A stretch of 64,000 nucleotides of DNA from Sipunculus nudus (taxonomy: Eukaryota; Annelida; Sipuncula; Golfingiida; Sipunculidae). Below the pieces are notes generated by a model. The model was not told the DNA's origin, did no database searches, and saw only the letters and a program-made list of their open reading frames with translations. Shown here in pieces: positions 10,165 through 22,882 of this stretch (position 1 is the stretch's first letter; the number at the start of each line of letters is the position of its first letter). Where the stretch lies: contig CM049321.1 of the NCBI GenBank assembly GCA_026874595.1, forward strand, positions 7,686,979 to 7,750,978, given 5' to 3'. A program made the translations under genes and the position numbers.

Positions 10165-11210
10165 GAAATGATGCGATTTTCGATGGCCCTAACAAAGAAT
10201 GATACGTTTATTGATCGCCCACACAAGAATCGATACAATTGTTGATCGCCCTCATTAGAATCAATACGATTATTAATCGCCCTTACAAGAATCGATACAA
10301 TTATTGATCACCCTCACAAGAATCGATACAATTATTGATCACCCTCACAAGAATCGATACGATTATTGATCACCCTCACAAGAATCGATACGATTATCGA
10401 TCGCCCTCACAAGAATCGATACAATTGTTGATCGCCCTCATTAGAATCAATACGATTATTAATCGCCCTTACAAGAATCGATACAATTATTGATCACCCT
10501 CACAAGAATCGATACAATTATTGATCACCCTCACAAGAATCGATACGATTATTGATCACCCTCACAAGAATCGATACGATTATCGATCGCCCTCACAAGA
10601 ATCGAAACAATTGTTGATCGCCCTCATTAGAATCAATACGATTATTAATCGCCCTTACAAGAATCGATACAATTATTGATCACCCTCACAAGAATCGATA
10701 CAATTATTGATCACCCTCACAAGAATCGATACAATTATTGATCACCCTCACAAGAATCGATACGATTATTGATCACCCTCACAAGAATCGATACGATTAT
10801 CGATCGCCCTCACAAGAATCGATACAATTGTTGATCGCCTTCATTAGAATCAATACGATTATTAATCGCCCTTACAAGAATCGATACAATTATTGATCAA
10901 CCTCACAAGAATGGATACGATTTTGATCACCCTCCCAAGAATCGATACGATTATTGAACGCCCTCACAAGAATCAATACTATTATTGATCGTCCTCACAA
11001 GAATCGATACGATTATTGATCGCCCTCACAAGAATCGAAACGATTATTTATCGCCCTCACAAGAATCGATACGATTATTGAAAGCCCTCACAAGAATCGA
11101 AACGATTATTGATCGCCCTCACAAGGATCGATACGATCATTGATCGCCCTCACAAGGATCGAAACGATTATTGATGGCTCTGGAAGAATCTTCGCAATTA
11201 TCGATGTATC
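10165..11210. repeat. 31-bp minisatellite with higher-order structure
   Basis: About 33 units of consensus AAGAATCGATACGATTATTG plus ATCGCCCTCAC. A marked variant (TTAGAATCAATACG...TTAATCGCCCTTAC) starts at 10255, 10441, 10627 and 10844, giving spacings of 186, 186 and 217 bp, that is 6, 6 and 7 units. The interior therefore amplified as multimers. The outer units, particularly 10920-11210, are more diverged. There are no unique spacers between repeats, so this is not a CRISPR array. The unit carries ATCGAT and GATC palindromes. A related inverted array lies at 59458-59612. Confidence 0.97.
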
Positions 11211-11446
11211 TGATTTTTCTTAACCTGTATTGCAACAGACATTGAAAGGGTTTCTAAAATATTTCAGAGAACATATAATACATCAGTTGAAACGTGTAGC
11301 CTTCTTTCTGTTGCTTTTCAACTTTTGATGTTTATTCGTGAAAATAATTTGTTTATCTGAATAGATACCTTGCCAAAAAATCGATAATACCATTCCTCTC
11401 CAATTTTTTGCCGAATATGGTAAAAAAATTGATGTATGCTTATTTT

Positions 11447-11571
11447 AGATAGATTTGAAGATAGACTGGTTTCCCTAGAAATACTGACTCATTTCTGACA
11501 GGCAATCACAGCTGTGAAAACCTTGTTTAATTGCACGGGTTACAAGTCTATTAAAAGACTAGCACCCAGCC
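11447..11571 (+). repeat. Dispersed ~120-bp repeat, copy B
   Basis: Direct-orientation partner of 9254-9375. It starts TTGAAGATAGACTGGT, has CAGGCAATCACAGCTGTGA in the middle and ends TAGCACCCAGCCTCAT. The two copies bracket the 31-bp minisatellite. Confidence 0.7.
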
Positions 11572-14097
11572 TCATTGCTCATCAATAATTGTTATATTAA
11601 TATATCGTAATATTGATAGAGTCCATGTTGAGCTGGATTTCATCTGCAGATTTCGTGACAGATGATTTGTTCTCCTGCTACGATTCAAGAGGAAAATGTA
11701 TTTTATTGTAGCCTTTCGTTTTCCGTTCTCTTGTATTGCTCTGTATATACATCAGAGTATCCCTGATTCTGTTAAGGATATTCCTACTCGCATCAGCTTA
11801 AGGTACATTAGCGCCGTTTCGGCCCTCCGACATTAGAGAATCTACGACAAGCGTAATGACGTCAGCGTGCCTTTACAACCTTCAACGAGGACCGCACTAT
11901 AGCGCTCTATGAGGAATTTATTTTTGTGATTTTTGACAACGCCTCATGTCCTACAAGTACTCTGTCACTTGACATAAACCAGACCAATCTTTAGCTTTTT
12001 AGTATATTAACTAACAACACCTGCCATGTGCATGTTTGTTGAATTTCTTACCGCATGAATACAAGCAAGGCTTGAACGGCAGGTCCTCCTTACTACAAAT
12101 GTTAACGTTGATTCACGGCCCTTAACTGTAGGGGATCAATTATCGATATCATAAGGAATGAATATTTAAAAGAAATATTAATCTGGATCAAAGGCACGAG
12201 AATATCGATCAAATACTGATATTTTTATGACATGAGAGATTGTGATCTGAGTCCGTTTGTTCTTGTAAATCTCATAGTCTAAGCCGGTCCTAGGGCTCTT
12301 TTGTGTGTTTCTAATATCTTCTCATTTGTCTGGAGAGCCCCTGGACATATAATTTGGCAATTTGGTTCGTCAAATGAGGAAAATTAACCCGTAACATCAC
12401 AAATTATACCCTGGACTGTTAATTTTTCGTGACAACTTGGTATCTTGGTGGGACGAACCCCCAAGGATACTAGTCCTACATCAGATAATAAGGTTACCTT
12501 TTCTTGTGATGCTATGAATTAAGAATACTAGTCCTACACTTTTTGTTGCATAGTTTCACTTGTTTACAAATTACATTCAAATGCTACAGGGCGTGTCATG
12601 AATAAATTTGGGATTGTCTGTTGAGCTGGAGTGAAATATCTTAAAAGTCAATAATTGTATTTTAAAAAGTTGTTTCTTTGAGTGGGTCATTATTAATGGT
12701 TGAATGTACACTTAAGACCGTTTAATAACTACAGTTAAGATTTAGATTTCACGTTTTCTTTCTTGTGTCAAGTGTGGCAGGCCCTCAAATTTGAATAACT
12801 GTCCCATTGAATAATAGACAACAAAAGGACTGGGTAGTTATATATGACTAGCAGTCCTGTTTCATGGCAACAGACGCCCAGGTGTCTGTCTGAACCACTG
12901 GGTTACCGCAGCGCGCCTTGTTGTCGTGATACCTTGGTCGGAGACCTGGAGCTCATCATCCTCGTCGCCAGTCGTGTTTCCGGGACAGACGAAACATCTA
13001 GGTTTATACATAAATTACCAGATTGCCTCACAGCTTGATGCCGTACTTATATCCATACTGCTAATGGTTCACTAGCTGATGCTGGTGAGTTCCAGCTGGA
13101 ATATATAATTTTTGAATTCAAAATATGTGGAGGTTAATAGTTTTCAGTATTAGTGTTAAATATTTATATACGTGTGTGTATAGCGAAATCATGTGTTATA
13201 TATATAACCCCGAAATACAGAGCAAAATTTCCGCTAGTGTCAAACATTCCGACAAACATTTTTAAAGACTGAGGGAGTTTACCCAGTGGTTAAAAACTGA
13301 AACATTAGAAATACACACTGCGCAGACTCGGACACACATTAGTACGAATCCGCAGTTTAGATTTAGGCTGCTACATACACATATGGCATAGGTAACAATG
13401 TAGTTAACAGGGTACTGTAGTCCGTTCAATTGCGTTTGATAAAAATTGTTTCATAAACATAATCACACAAACATGGCTGTTTTTGTTGTACAGAATATGT
13501 AATATCAATCAGGCGTATACATGTGTAATGAAACAGAAGGTGTTTCCTTGAAATTTTACAGATTTTTATTTTAGGTTTGACAGTTAAACTAAGTTTTCCC
13601 GGCCGTCCCACGGTGCCTAACAGGAAGAGATTCGTTTTGAGTAAAACGACTTCTGGTAAAAGGATGCTCGGAAATATATTCCTAAATTTGGTCCGTGCCA
13701 GTGCCAACAAAACAAAATTGGTGACTCTGTAGATTGTAGTGATTTAGATGCCTGTACGACCTATACTGAGGCAACGAATGACAACCATTGTAACACCAGT
13801 CCAAGTAAATCTCTTTAAATACCAATCTGAGGGGAGACTATGTTGTAGCATCTTTTAATGCACAAGGCGTCACCTAAAAGTTCTGTACAATTCCATATAA
13901 CAAAGCCTACTCCCTTCTATTGACAGCATCAGACCTGAAATCAAGCTAGCTTTTCAAGGTACACAATCATTCGCAATATTATATATGTATATTAACTCGG
14001 ACTAATATTTCATTCTGGCTGCATTCAAACGTTTTCCAGCAACAACATCCTGGCACACGGACTTACAATCTCAATTACGAATGTTTTATACGTTGTT
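11572..14097. other. Non-coding region with scattered GC-richer patches
   Basis: No recognised gene. At 11800-11930 a GC-rich patch contains a perfect TGACGTCA (11857-11864). At 12840-13040 another patch is open on both strands; on minus, 12997-12933 could be a 65-base exon (TAG acceptor, CAAG|GTATCA donor) encoding C-F-V-C-P-G-N-T-T-G-D, but no family is recognised. The remainder is AT-rich. Confidence 0.45.
11857..11864. promoter_or_regulatory. Perfect CRE palindrome TGACGTCA
   Basis: Exact CREB/ATF consensus in a GC-richer patch. One of nine in the window. Confidence 0.4.
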
Positions 14098-14170
14098 ATG
14101 TTTCTGTTTGTGAGTAAACACACATTTATCTATATACCACTACAACACTGCGCAACCAGATGTGCGATCT

Positions 14171-14182
14171 TGCGCGTGCGCA
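14171..14182. promoter_or_regulatory. NRF1-like site
   Basis: TGCGCGTGCGCA differs by one base from the palindromic NRF1 consensus TGCGCATGCGCA. It lies in a short CpG-rich patch at 14140-14190. NRF1 sites usually mark promoters, but no first exon is visible nearby. Confidence 0.3.
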
Positions 14183-15860
14183 AAGCAAACAAAGAGAAGA
14201 ACTTTGTAAGAAGAAACACTGGTTTGAAGCTAGAAAATCCCGATTTCTCAGGCGCTATGCGCTATGTGACTTTAAGAACCACTGACTGCGCCCGATGCAA
14301 ACTTATTCCTACCAATGAACAGGAGTAAGCAAACGGTTTTAGAAGACAAGTTTGGCAGATACCATGATGTTCTGAGGAGTAAACCATATATTTCAAGAAC
14401 ATTTATCATTCCTGCTTTGTGAAGAGGTTCCATTAGTAATGTAATAACGATCAAGCCCAGTAAGCCGTGGGAATGGTGTGATAAAAGCATCAAAAGATTA
14501 AAAACACTGAAAAAATCCCCCCTTCTTTTGGGGTTCATCAATTATAATGATTCACTCATATACTGAGCTAATGGAGAGTTTGTGATTTAATGCGTATATT
14601 GGAAGAAACATCTACAGGACCTGAACGATATGAATTGAATATGATCAAGATACGCTCAGACAAGACAAAGATCACTCAGAAACCATAGAGACACATCAGG
14701 CTGTGGAACACGCAACAAAAATTAATCTTGTTGAATTGTTTTGGTGCAGTTAACCGCCTTCAAATTTTAAATATTGACTCATTTAATCTAAATCTGCACG
14801 TACATAACAAGAATTCCCGTACGGTCTGGAAATACCTGAGGGGCGAAAGCATAGGCTTTCTCTCATTCATATCCTGGTGTTACGCAGGCCCGGTAACTAC
14901 CGTCACTGCGGTTTGTCATCAATCCCATTGCTTGGCTTTAATACCGAGGAACCAAATTCACACCTTTCTTGAGATCTCTATCTTACGCCACATGTGAGGG
15001 TACAAACAAAATTTCGTAAATTTAAGCAGCGGCAGTTTTGCCCTTTGACCGTTTGAGAGTATTCAGAGTTCACAACCACAACTAAAAAAATAAGTTCTGT
15101 ATTGACTGTTTTTCATAGTGGACTGAGGGGGGAATCTTAAAACATTCCGGGTTAAACCTAAAAAATGATTAGTTCTTTATTTAACCTCAAAAAATTCTTC
15201 AGTGGAACCCAACACCTATATAAAGTAGAACCATGACATGAGCTGGGGACCTGCTTGTATTCCTGCTTTTTGGGAATCATTTAGGGAGGGATTTTTATAT
15301 GACACAAAATTGGTCAAATTCGTTGAAGAATATACAGATTATCGGAATATCTGCATTCGATCGTCTCACTTTATGTTACAATTACTAGGACTATATGACG
15401 ATGCTGTATATTATGTGTATTTCGTTGAATATGAAAAGTAACTATCAAATGATATCCTAAAATAATAGTGAGCCCATAGGCAGTACCGGAACATTAAAGA
15501 CTTGAAGGTGTTAAATGACAACATCTCTACACTGCTCAACTATTCATGCAGTGATTGACAGTCGGCGTATTCGGATATGTGATAGATAAAGTATGATGTC
15601 ATGACATAGGTATGTGTTGATTAAGTGTATTTATGCCGAGAGCGGGAAAACTTTAAGCAGACTCTTGAATAGGAGGTACGGGCAAAAAAAGCAACTGTCA
15701 TTTGAAGAAAATTGTGTTTCCTTGTTGTAGGAATAGACTGAGGGCAGAGCCCTTCCTCCTTAAAACAACAAAACTGTAAGTCCCTTTTTTATAATAAAAT
15801 TTATCATCATCCTGAGTCATATTAGACTGTAACACTAACAAAAACACAAACGTTCAATCT
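14183..15860. other. Non-coding region, no gene recognised
   Basis: Several frames of 67-89 codons occur (14272-14541 minus, 14728-14997 plus, 15238-15441 plus). The last gives a plausible-looking acidic/aromatic peptide, M-S-W-G-P-A...V-E-Y-E-K, but no domain, signal peptide or splice context is recognisable. I treat all three as chance frames. Confidence 0.4.
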
Positions 15861-15919
15861 AAAAAAAGTATTATAAAGGTACAACGACTCCCATCTTCTC
15901 TGGTTATGGCAAAAACATT

Positions 15920-16056
15920 TATAAGGTTCTTCAAACCCTTAATGCAGGTTGTAGCTGGGTTCCATTGAAGAACCTTCTTAGGATTCCGGAAGAAACCACA
16001 CATTAAAGGTTCTTCTGAAGAATCTCTGACCCTCAGGGTTTCAATAAGAACCTTAC
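15920..16056. repeat. Cluster of alternating AAGGTTCTT / AAGAACCTT inverted repeats
   Basis: AAGGTTCTT at 15923, GAAGAACCTT at 15967, AAAGGTTCTT at about 16004 and AAGAACCTTA at 16046 alternate in orientation, so several hairpins are possible. The block GGTTCTTCTGAAGAA is itself palindromic. This resembles the folded-back core of a MITE, but no outer terminal repeats were identified. Confidence 0.45.
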
Positions 16057-16125
16057 TTCTTCTTAGAGTGTTAAGGAACATTTTAAAAGAAGATAATTAA
16101 TTCCTTTTCATACAGTTTTAAAAGA

Positions 16126-16395
16126 TTTGATATCTCCTTATTAAAAACATACCTTATTGGCAACACGAATAATAATAGTAGTATACCTTTATTATGTTTT
16201 CACTTATAAAGAAAATTTGATATCTACTTATTAAAAACATATCTTATTGGCAACACGAATAATAATAGTAGTATACCTTTATAATGCTTTCACTTATAAT
16301 GAAAATTTGATATCTACTTATTAAAAACATACCTTATTGGCAACACGAATAATAATAGTAGTATATCTTTATAATGCTTTCACTTATGAAGAAAA
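16126..16395. repeat. Three tandem copies of a 90-bp unit
   Basis: Units begin TTTGATATCT at 16126, 16216 and 16306, exactly 90 bp apart. They share ATTGGCAACACGAATAATAA and end in CACTTAT(A/G)A-GAAAA. Divergence is only a few bases per unit, so the amplification is recent. No coding potential. Confidence 0.97.
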
Positions 16396-16859
16396 TAAAT
16401 TCATGAGATATGAATATAAGAATAATTAATCTTTTGTATGAGGAAAAGAATCTTTCTAGACAAAGTATTTCTAAGATTTCCGGTAATAAAAAATTCTTTC
16501 GCGACAAATATAAGCCATGAAAAAATCGTGAAAATCTACTCTTCTTTAGTACACTGGTTTCCTGGTGGGCGTAGACAAGGCAGTTTCTAGTATACATGGA
16601 AGCGACAAATACCCTTACGATATCTATAAATATTTGACACTCAGTCTTAACCCATTACCCTTTAGACTTATCTAAAATAAACTTTGGCAGTTAGTTTAGC
16701 ATAACTGTGCGGTTACCGTGCAGAATAAGCATGAATCGCCTGCTTTAGCCATGTGCTTCGCCCAAATACTTTGGAGGTCGCATCACGTTTGTAGTCCAGG
16801 AAGGGCCAAGTCTGCTGCCAGCCAAGCTTCACGCCACAGGTAGTTCAGGCATGATGTGA

Positions 16860-17230
16860 AAATCTCGTATTGAATGCGCTCTCTTGCAGGAAAATCCCCG
16901 TAGTCTAACTTGAGTACCTGACGTCTGAGGAGGAGAGATTGACGTCAGTGGTATTGATTTTTGGTCGGCCCCATGGCAACGCTGATGCAGTGTCTGACGC
17001 AGGCGTGCAAAAATATGGCGCGAAACCCACCGCGTGAGCAGACGACAGTACAGGGGATTTTGGCGCGTTATTAGCAGACGTAGCTATCTCAGAGACGCTG
17101 GCCTTGGCGGGTGTTGTCGTCACTATTACAAGCGCCTCTGTCGCAAGTGAAAGCATGGCCTTTTTACAATGAGCTAAACAAGGGGTGTTATTACTAATTT
17201 TTGACGTTACTGCTGCAATAAGGGAGTAAC
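16860..17230. promoter_or_regulatory. GC-rich island with CRE and AGCAGACGACA motif
   Basis: A unique GC-rich block in AT-rich DNA. It holds a perfect TGACGTCA (16940-16947), ACCTGACGTCTG at 16917, CATGGCAAC, AGCAGACGACA (17037-17047), and TTGGCGCG just after it. The minus strand is open for 109 codons (16905-17234) but the Ala/Ser/Thr-rich translation looks like GC-driven chance. Candidate enhancer or promoter by composition and motif clustering only. Confidence 0.35.
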
Positions 17231-17399
17231 ACATGTTACCAGAACGGATGTTGTTGATATGACAGGTAAGTGACCCCTAATTATAAGTCAATAATTGTTA
17301 GAGCCAGCGTTCTTACTGGTGAACGTAAACAATAAGAACGACCTACGTGATTCTTGCTTGTGGGCGTCTTCTCGCTTAATTTAGCAACAGCATTAAATA

Positions 17400-17430
17400 A
17401 ATGAATAAATAAATAAATGAACAAATATTT
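17400..17430. repeat. Short AAAT-type simple repeat
   Basis: TAAATAAATGAATAAATAAA and flanking variants form a short tetranucleotide repeat. Confidence 0.8.
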
Positions 17431-17944
17431 TGTAAAATGTTTACTTTTTTGCGGCAGAATACACTTGGGATCAATAAGTAAACATGGCATGGCATATTTA
17501 TCCATAATTTATTAGGCTGATATTTCACGATCGTCTGTTATCTCGCACGAGTTGATAAGGTGTTATATGCCTTCATGCATGAAAGATATATTTACGGCGT
17601 CTGAACTGTAGTCAATCTAATGAACAGTTGTTATGTTCCCCTCGCACGTGACTATGGGTCATCACGTGTTGGTTAATGGATTCAAGGTCGTAAAGTTAAA
17701 TGTCGTGAAATGAAATGTAATTAAAACTAAGTATCAGCTTATTACAAATCCTCAATACATGAGCCTGTTTCTGTGTTTCGTGGTTTAGAAGGTTTTATGT
17801 AAGCACATTATAGATATCTAAGTATCCCAATATAAACATTAAAATCTTTATACCAGAAGCATTTTAATAACCTTTGTTTTTACTATCATTTTTTTTATTT
17901 ATGTATTCGCCGATATGATTACTATAATCAGATTTACTGGCTAA

Positions 17945-18162
17945 AGTCAAAGGGATATAATCAGGAGCAATATTATGCCTATTCTTTGACACTATCAGTT
18001 GTTTTGCTTTCTACAAAGTTTCTCAGCAAAACCATCCCAGGACACAGTCTCATTACCTCGCATGCGACTGTTTAACACCTTGTTATTGCTCTGCGTGTTG
18101 GTAAACACAGTCCACGTGTGTCTGTTTACCATAACAAGGCCGTGTGACCGGAGGTCCGATTG

Positions 18163-18167
<5 letters not shown>
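17945..18167 (+). mobile_element. Truncated MITE, inverted relative to 56790-57251
   Basis: Starts TCAAAGGGATATAATCAGGA and continues for about 220 bp, closely matching the reverse complement of 57030-57251, including TTTGGTAAACACAG-type blocks, CAAGGTGTTAAAC, TTTTGCT and GCAATATTATGCCTATTC. The other half of the element is missing: homology stops where the (AGT)n array begins at about 18164. Confidence 0.75.
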
Positions 18168-18196
<29 letters not shown>

Positions 18197-18235
18197 CAGC
18201 AGTAGTAGTAGTTGTAGTACAAGTAGTAGTAGTAA

Positions 18236-18280
<45 letters not shown>

Positions 18281-18415
18281 CATTAGTAGTAGCATTAGTA
18301 GTAGTAGTAGCATCAGTATTAGTAGTAGTAGCATTAGAAGTAGTAGCATAAGTAGCAGTAGCATTATAGGTAGTAGTAGTAGCATTAGTAGTAGTAGTAG
18401 TAATAGTAGTAACAT
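18164..18415. repeat. (AGT)n trinucleotide array
   Basis: About 250 bp of AGT repeat with ATT, AGC and ACA interruptions. Ser-, Thr- and Leu-rich frames on the two strands over 18083-18602 are translations of this array. Confidence 0.97.
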
Positions 18416-18466
18416 TATCAATGTGGAGATGGCTTGCCCCATCGTCATCTTCTTCATCAACAGCAA

Positions 18467-18467
<1 letters not shown>

Positions 18468-18512
<45 letters not shown>
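18468..18512. repeat. (CT)n microsatellite
   Basis: About 44 bases of uninterrupted CT repeat, 55 bases beyond the AGT array. Confidence 0.97.
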
Positions 18513-18515
<3 letters not shown>

Positions 18516-18835
18516 CATACAAGGAACTACTGGAGTGCTGAATGATTCTGATAAACATGACTGGTACATTAACAGCTCTGCCTTTGGACAAATGTTCCTC
18601 ATATTAAGCCCTGTTTACAGAATTTTTTGAGTCAATGTCGACCACCCAGTCGAGAGATCTGTAGCTACTAGATATCAGTATTACGAAAGGTTGACATAAA
18701 TTATACATAAAATTTTTTTCATTTTCATATTTACCTATTTGTTATTATATAAGTGAAGTGATGTTAATAAGAAACCATCAGCATAAGCATGCGCTTTCTG
18801 AGTGATATGTAAGAGAGAGGGTTTATTTTTATTGT

Positions 18836-18973
18836 AATCATCATCATCATCATCATCATTATTATCAATATTATTATTGTAAATTTATTTGCCTTTTTGG
18901 CTTTATTCTTTATTTTTTTATTTTAATTCGTATCAATATGAGTTTTGATATTTATTATTACTATTATTGATTG

Positions 18974-19010
<37 letters not shown>

Positions 19011-19226
19011 ATTTTGATATTTTTATTATTACTTTTATTGATTTTATTATCATTATTATAATTATTATTATTATTATAAACTACTCTTTTGATAAATTAC
19101 AATTATTATAACCCGTTATTATTATTACTATTGTTGATCGTATCATTATTTTTATTCTTATGATTATTTTTTAATTATTAATATTATTATAATTATTATT
19201 ATTATTATTATTATTATTTCTATATC
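18836..19226. repeat. (ATT)n/(ATC)n-rich low-complexity tract
   Basis: TCATCATC repeats at 18839 pass into ATT repeats interrupted by unique AT-rich sequence. Purer ATT blocks are at 18976-19010 and 19190-19217. Non-coding. Confidence 0.9.
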
Positions 19227-21179
19227 ATTTTTATTATATCAATGTAGGTTTCGTATCTAGCTATATTATTAACTACTCAACTGTTATCAACACATAAATA
19301 TTTGTAATTTTTTTTGTAAACAGTTTTCATCTTCTCAGGTTATTTTGATATATGACATCCTTTTAGACACCGGGTGGTTTATATGTATTGTTGAATCTGC
19401 TACGTTCGTGTGACCTTTCATCCCTGTATTTAAAACAAGGAATATTTATAGGCAAGTCGTGCTTCTAATGATCGGGACTCCGTGAAGAAGAGACGGAAAA
19501 AAAACTGCGGCGAGTCAGGATAAATCGATATGACATCACGTCCGTTGAGGAAATTTTCGCTTTCTTTCGCACAGCAATGATACAGAAACAACGCATGATT
19601 TCAAGCATATATTTTCCCCAGAGAGGTTTAAATGTCGAACAACAATTCGTTCCCTAAGCAATCGTAATCTAACTGTCTCTGTCACCCAGCCAAGGCGTAT
19701 AGGTCGGCTCCTCAGCGAGACGACTCTCTCTCCCAGAATACAGTCTTTGTGGCCGAGCGGACGCTGTGGCATTTTGGTATTGACGGATCAACAGCAGAAC
19801 GGGGCTCCCGAAAATGTCAAAGGCAAACGCTTTAATAGGAGCATTTGTGGGGACCGGGCTTTCCTAATACCAAGCTTTGGATGGTCCCCATGAGGTTTCG
19901 AGAAATGTAAATTGCACATAGGCTGGTTAATGTGTTTGAGACAAGAGAGATTTAATACAGGCCTGTACGCAGTAAACTAGTTGACACTTTCCCGCTCACC
20001 ACACCATTGACCTTTCGGAAATCTCGTTATTCTTCGTCCAGTCTCGTTAAATATCGTCATGAGCTGCTCGCCTGCCAGACACAAAATAATCTCATATATC
20101 TTATGAAAGGTAAAAAGTCTTTCCTTTCCATTATATCTGTTCGCTCAAACCCGCAGTGGGATGCTGATTATTTACGACAAGCATCAGGAAGGGACGGAAC
20201 AGCCGTTTGACATTTATTTTTTTAATGGACGTACAATACAGACCTTTTTAAACATGAATAAATGCATCTATAATAATAATAAGCTCCTTGCTGTCGAAAG
20301 AGTAATTCTGATTATGTGCCTATGTTTAGTAAACAGAAATGTCCAAAACATCTTTTGACATATAGGTTTTTAATAAAAATACAATATATATTAGTTCATA
20401 AGTGCCAATCAATATTAATACGTGCAGCATAATGATTATTGGCATATTTATATAATTATTATATACTATTAGGCATGCGAAGTCCTATTAAATGAACGAA
20501 CAGCCTTTATACAATAACATTTATTATTTTTTATGATTAATGAAAAAAACTAATGTTTTCATACAAATGACCAGCTAACTGGTCTGCGAAGTCTTCACTC
20601 AGAATTTCAGCCCTAACATAATGACAAACAAGATGGTCCATAACATTTTGTTAAAAATTAATGCTAAAATTGCTGTAACAGGGACAAGCTTCGATATATA
20701 ACTACATTTTGAATGATGTCCTAACATAACTTCGTACATGATTTGTGTTTAAATCGGCCAGTATATTGCGGCATCAATTTGTGTGTCATGGCAAAAGAGG
20801 ATAAATTATTCTCTAAAGAAATTTGGAAATACATATACAGTTGTTGCGATTTTGTCCCTGCTCATTTCCATCTCAAATACTAAAAAAACATTATTATGTT
20901 CAATTTCACATGCACGGGGCACGGAACCATTAAGATTGTTGGTACCCTTCCAAATCTAAGCTTGGTTCGCGAAAATTAAGTCCACTCGAACATTTACAAA
21001 AACATATCGATAAAAATGTTAATGCATGTGCATAAAGTACCATAAAGATTGAAACTTGTGTGACCCGCGAAAATTGTTCTATCGCGAAAAAGGTGGGTCC
21101 TTATAACATAATTCGCGAAATGAGAAAGCCACGAAAATTCCCCTCTTGCAAGTGCAGTTTACTATGGGTGTGCTATAGC
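19227..21179. other. Non-coding region; GC-richer patch at 19690-19900
   Basis: The patch at 19690-19900 is unique and contains a TCF-like TCAAAGGC, GGGACC near 19852 and GGTCCCCAT near 19882, which can fold back. From 20940 to 21140 there are several CGCGAAAA(T/A) blocks in alternating spacing (20969, 21065, 21083, 21114), a motif that recurs at 44.9, 45.2, 51.0 and 54.8 kb. No gene recognised. Confidence 0.45.
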
Positions 21180-21620
21180 CCAAAGCTTCCGCCAAGTGAA
21201 CTTTAAAGGGCAAGCTTTCCTGGATAAAATGGTTTATAGACCAGTACAAAAGGTCAAACCGGTATTGTCGGCTTCAGATAGAACGAGTACTCCGTATTTT
21301 GTTTACAATTATTTGTACCGGTGCTTAAACTATCAGATCCATCCAGTTTTAGCTTATATATATGAGCCCCGCGCTGGCAAGCAATGGCTAACAGTGCTGC
21401 CGTTATGGCCAGCCCTTGTAGCAACAGGACTACATCTGGGCCAGCCTGTTTGCAAGCCAAAGGTGCTGGGGTCATTTCTTATTGGGCAGCAAAATGCCAA
21501 AGGAGCATAAGAGATGAGAATAATATTTATTTGCGCTCGACTAGGTGACACTTGGCATTTGCCTCTAGAAAGTCAATTTGGCAGGGCGGGATCGCGGGCC
21601 TTAATATAAGGCGAACCCGG
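21180..21620. promoter_or_regulatory. GC-richer unique island, candidate regulatory element or unidentified exon
   Basis: A 105-codon plus-strand frame (21196-21510, no ATG at its start; first Met at 21229) reads through this block. Its translation has no recognised domain, signal peptide or splice context. The sequence also carries TGTTTAC at 21299, CAAAGGTG at about 21458, CTTGGCATTTGCC at about 21551 and several TTGGC(A) half-sites, as enhancers do. I cannot decide between the two readings. Confidence 0.25.
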
Positions 21621-22773
21621 CTTGGCCACCAGTTGGATCCAGTGAAACCGGCCGACCAAGCGCATTTAAAACGGTTACATTTGAATCTTTATTGATCTGA
21701 TTTCGTACTTTACCAGTCGAGGAAATGCTGCACGCCTATCGCAGTCTGCAAATGTTAATTTCGCACATGTTTTGCATACCAAAGCTGATACAGGAATGTG
21801 TTCAATTTCTATTGCTTTGTGGAAGGCGCCAAGCTCATAATTAGACCGCAGTCTGGATGGCGCTGAATCGGGGGTGCCCACTATCTTTGTCGGATTTCAG
21901 ATTTAGTCTTTCAACACAAAGGATATATGTGTCAACTGCAAGAATTCTTGTACTTTGTCGACCAAAATTCATTTTGTCATTCACAAAAGTACACCAAGCA
22001 AGAACTCAAGTGATCTAGTGAACACACATGCGAGACGGGATCATAGGATTAAAAGAGTATTATATGAACCAAGGATTATCTTTAATCTACACATTTATTT
22101 ATAGAGCGTACCGGAAAATATTGGTTGCCATGCACTGGAGATATTCACCGGGGAAAAATTTATGTTTTTTCTGGGGGAAAATGTTATTATTGAGTTTGCA
22201 AGAAGAATAGTGGGACGCAGGGGTGAGTTTACAACGGTCTGAACCCGCAGAGCTGTTCGTGTGGTTCACTTATTCTGCAAGATCTGCAGAAGACGGGACT
22301 ATTTTACACAAGATATGAAAGGTTCAACTAATAAAGGCGCTTTAGGTAAAACATGGACCGGCTATCTGTCCTTTGGCATGTGAAACAGACGTATATCTTT
22401 TTTCTGTTGAGGATTATACGGAGTCATGAAATCAAAACTTGTAAGTATGACTGATTATTGAATAATATCACTAGTAGCGTAATGTTAAAGTTGCCGAACT
22501 GTGTGTATGTGCATGCGTGTGTGTCTGGGTGCCTGTGTTGGTAAAGGCGCACGTTTGAGGATGGCTTGTCTAGTGTGATTTTTTTCGCGCAGCAAAGTAT
22601 ATATATGGTTGAGAATTACGTTTCTTATATTCAATATCTCGTCATCTTTCGTTATCAAGTATTGTAATTATAGACCTTAGCGAAAAATAATCTAGAAAGT
22701 TAAAACCTTTCTAATGTTTAACTTATGAGCATTTATTTATTTGCCAAAAATATAATAAGTTAAATCTAAATTT
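21621..22773. other. Non-coding DNA, no gene recognised
   Basis: No convincing exon, RNA gene or repeat family. A short TG-rich stretch lies at 22501-22530. Confidence 0.5.

Positions 22774-22882
<109 letters not shown>

Noticed and set aside
10165-11210. Possible CRISPR array
   Set aside because: Units are contiguous with no unique spacers, the context is eukaryotic, and there are no cas genes.
12933-12997. 65-base minus-strand exon with Cys-containing peptide
   Set aside because: The splice sites are acceptable, but no neighbouring exon or family was found. Noted only within the region entry.
16905-17234. 109-codon minus frame
   Set aside because: GC-rich island with few stops by composition. 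The Ala/Ser/Thr-rich product is unrecognised, and regulatory motifs explain the block better.
18083-18630. Ser-, Thr- and Leu-homopolymer frames on both strands
   Set aside because: Translations of the (AGT)n and (CT)n arrays.
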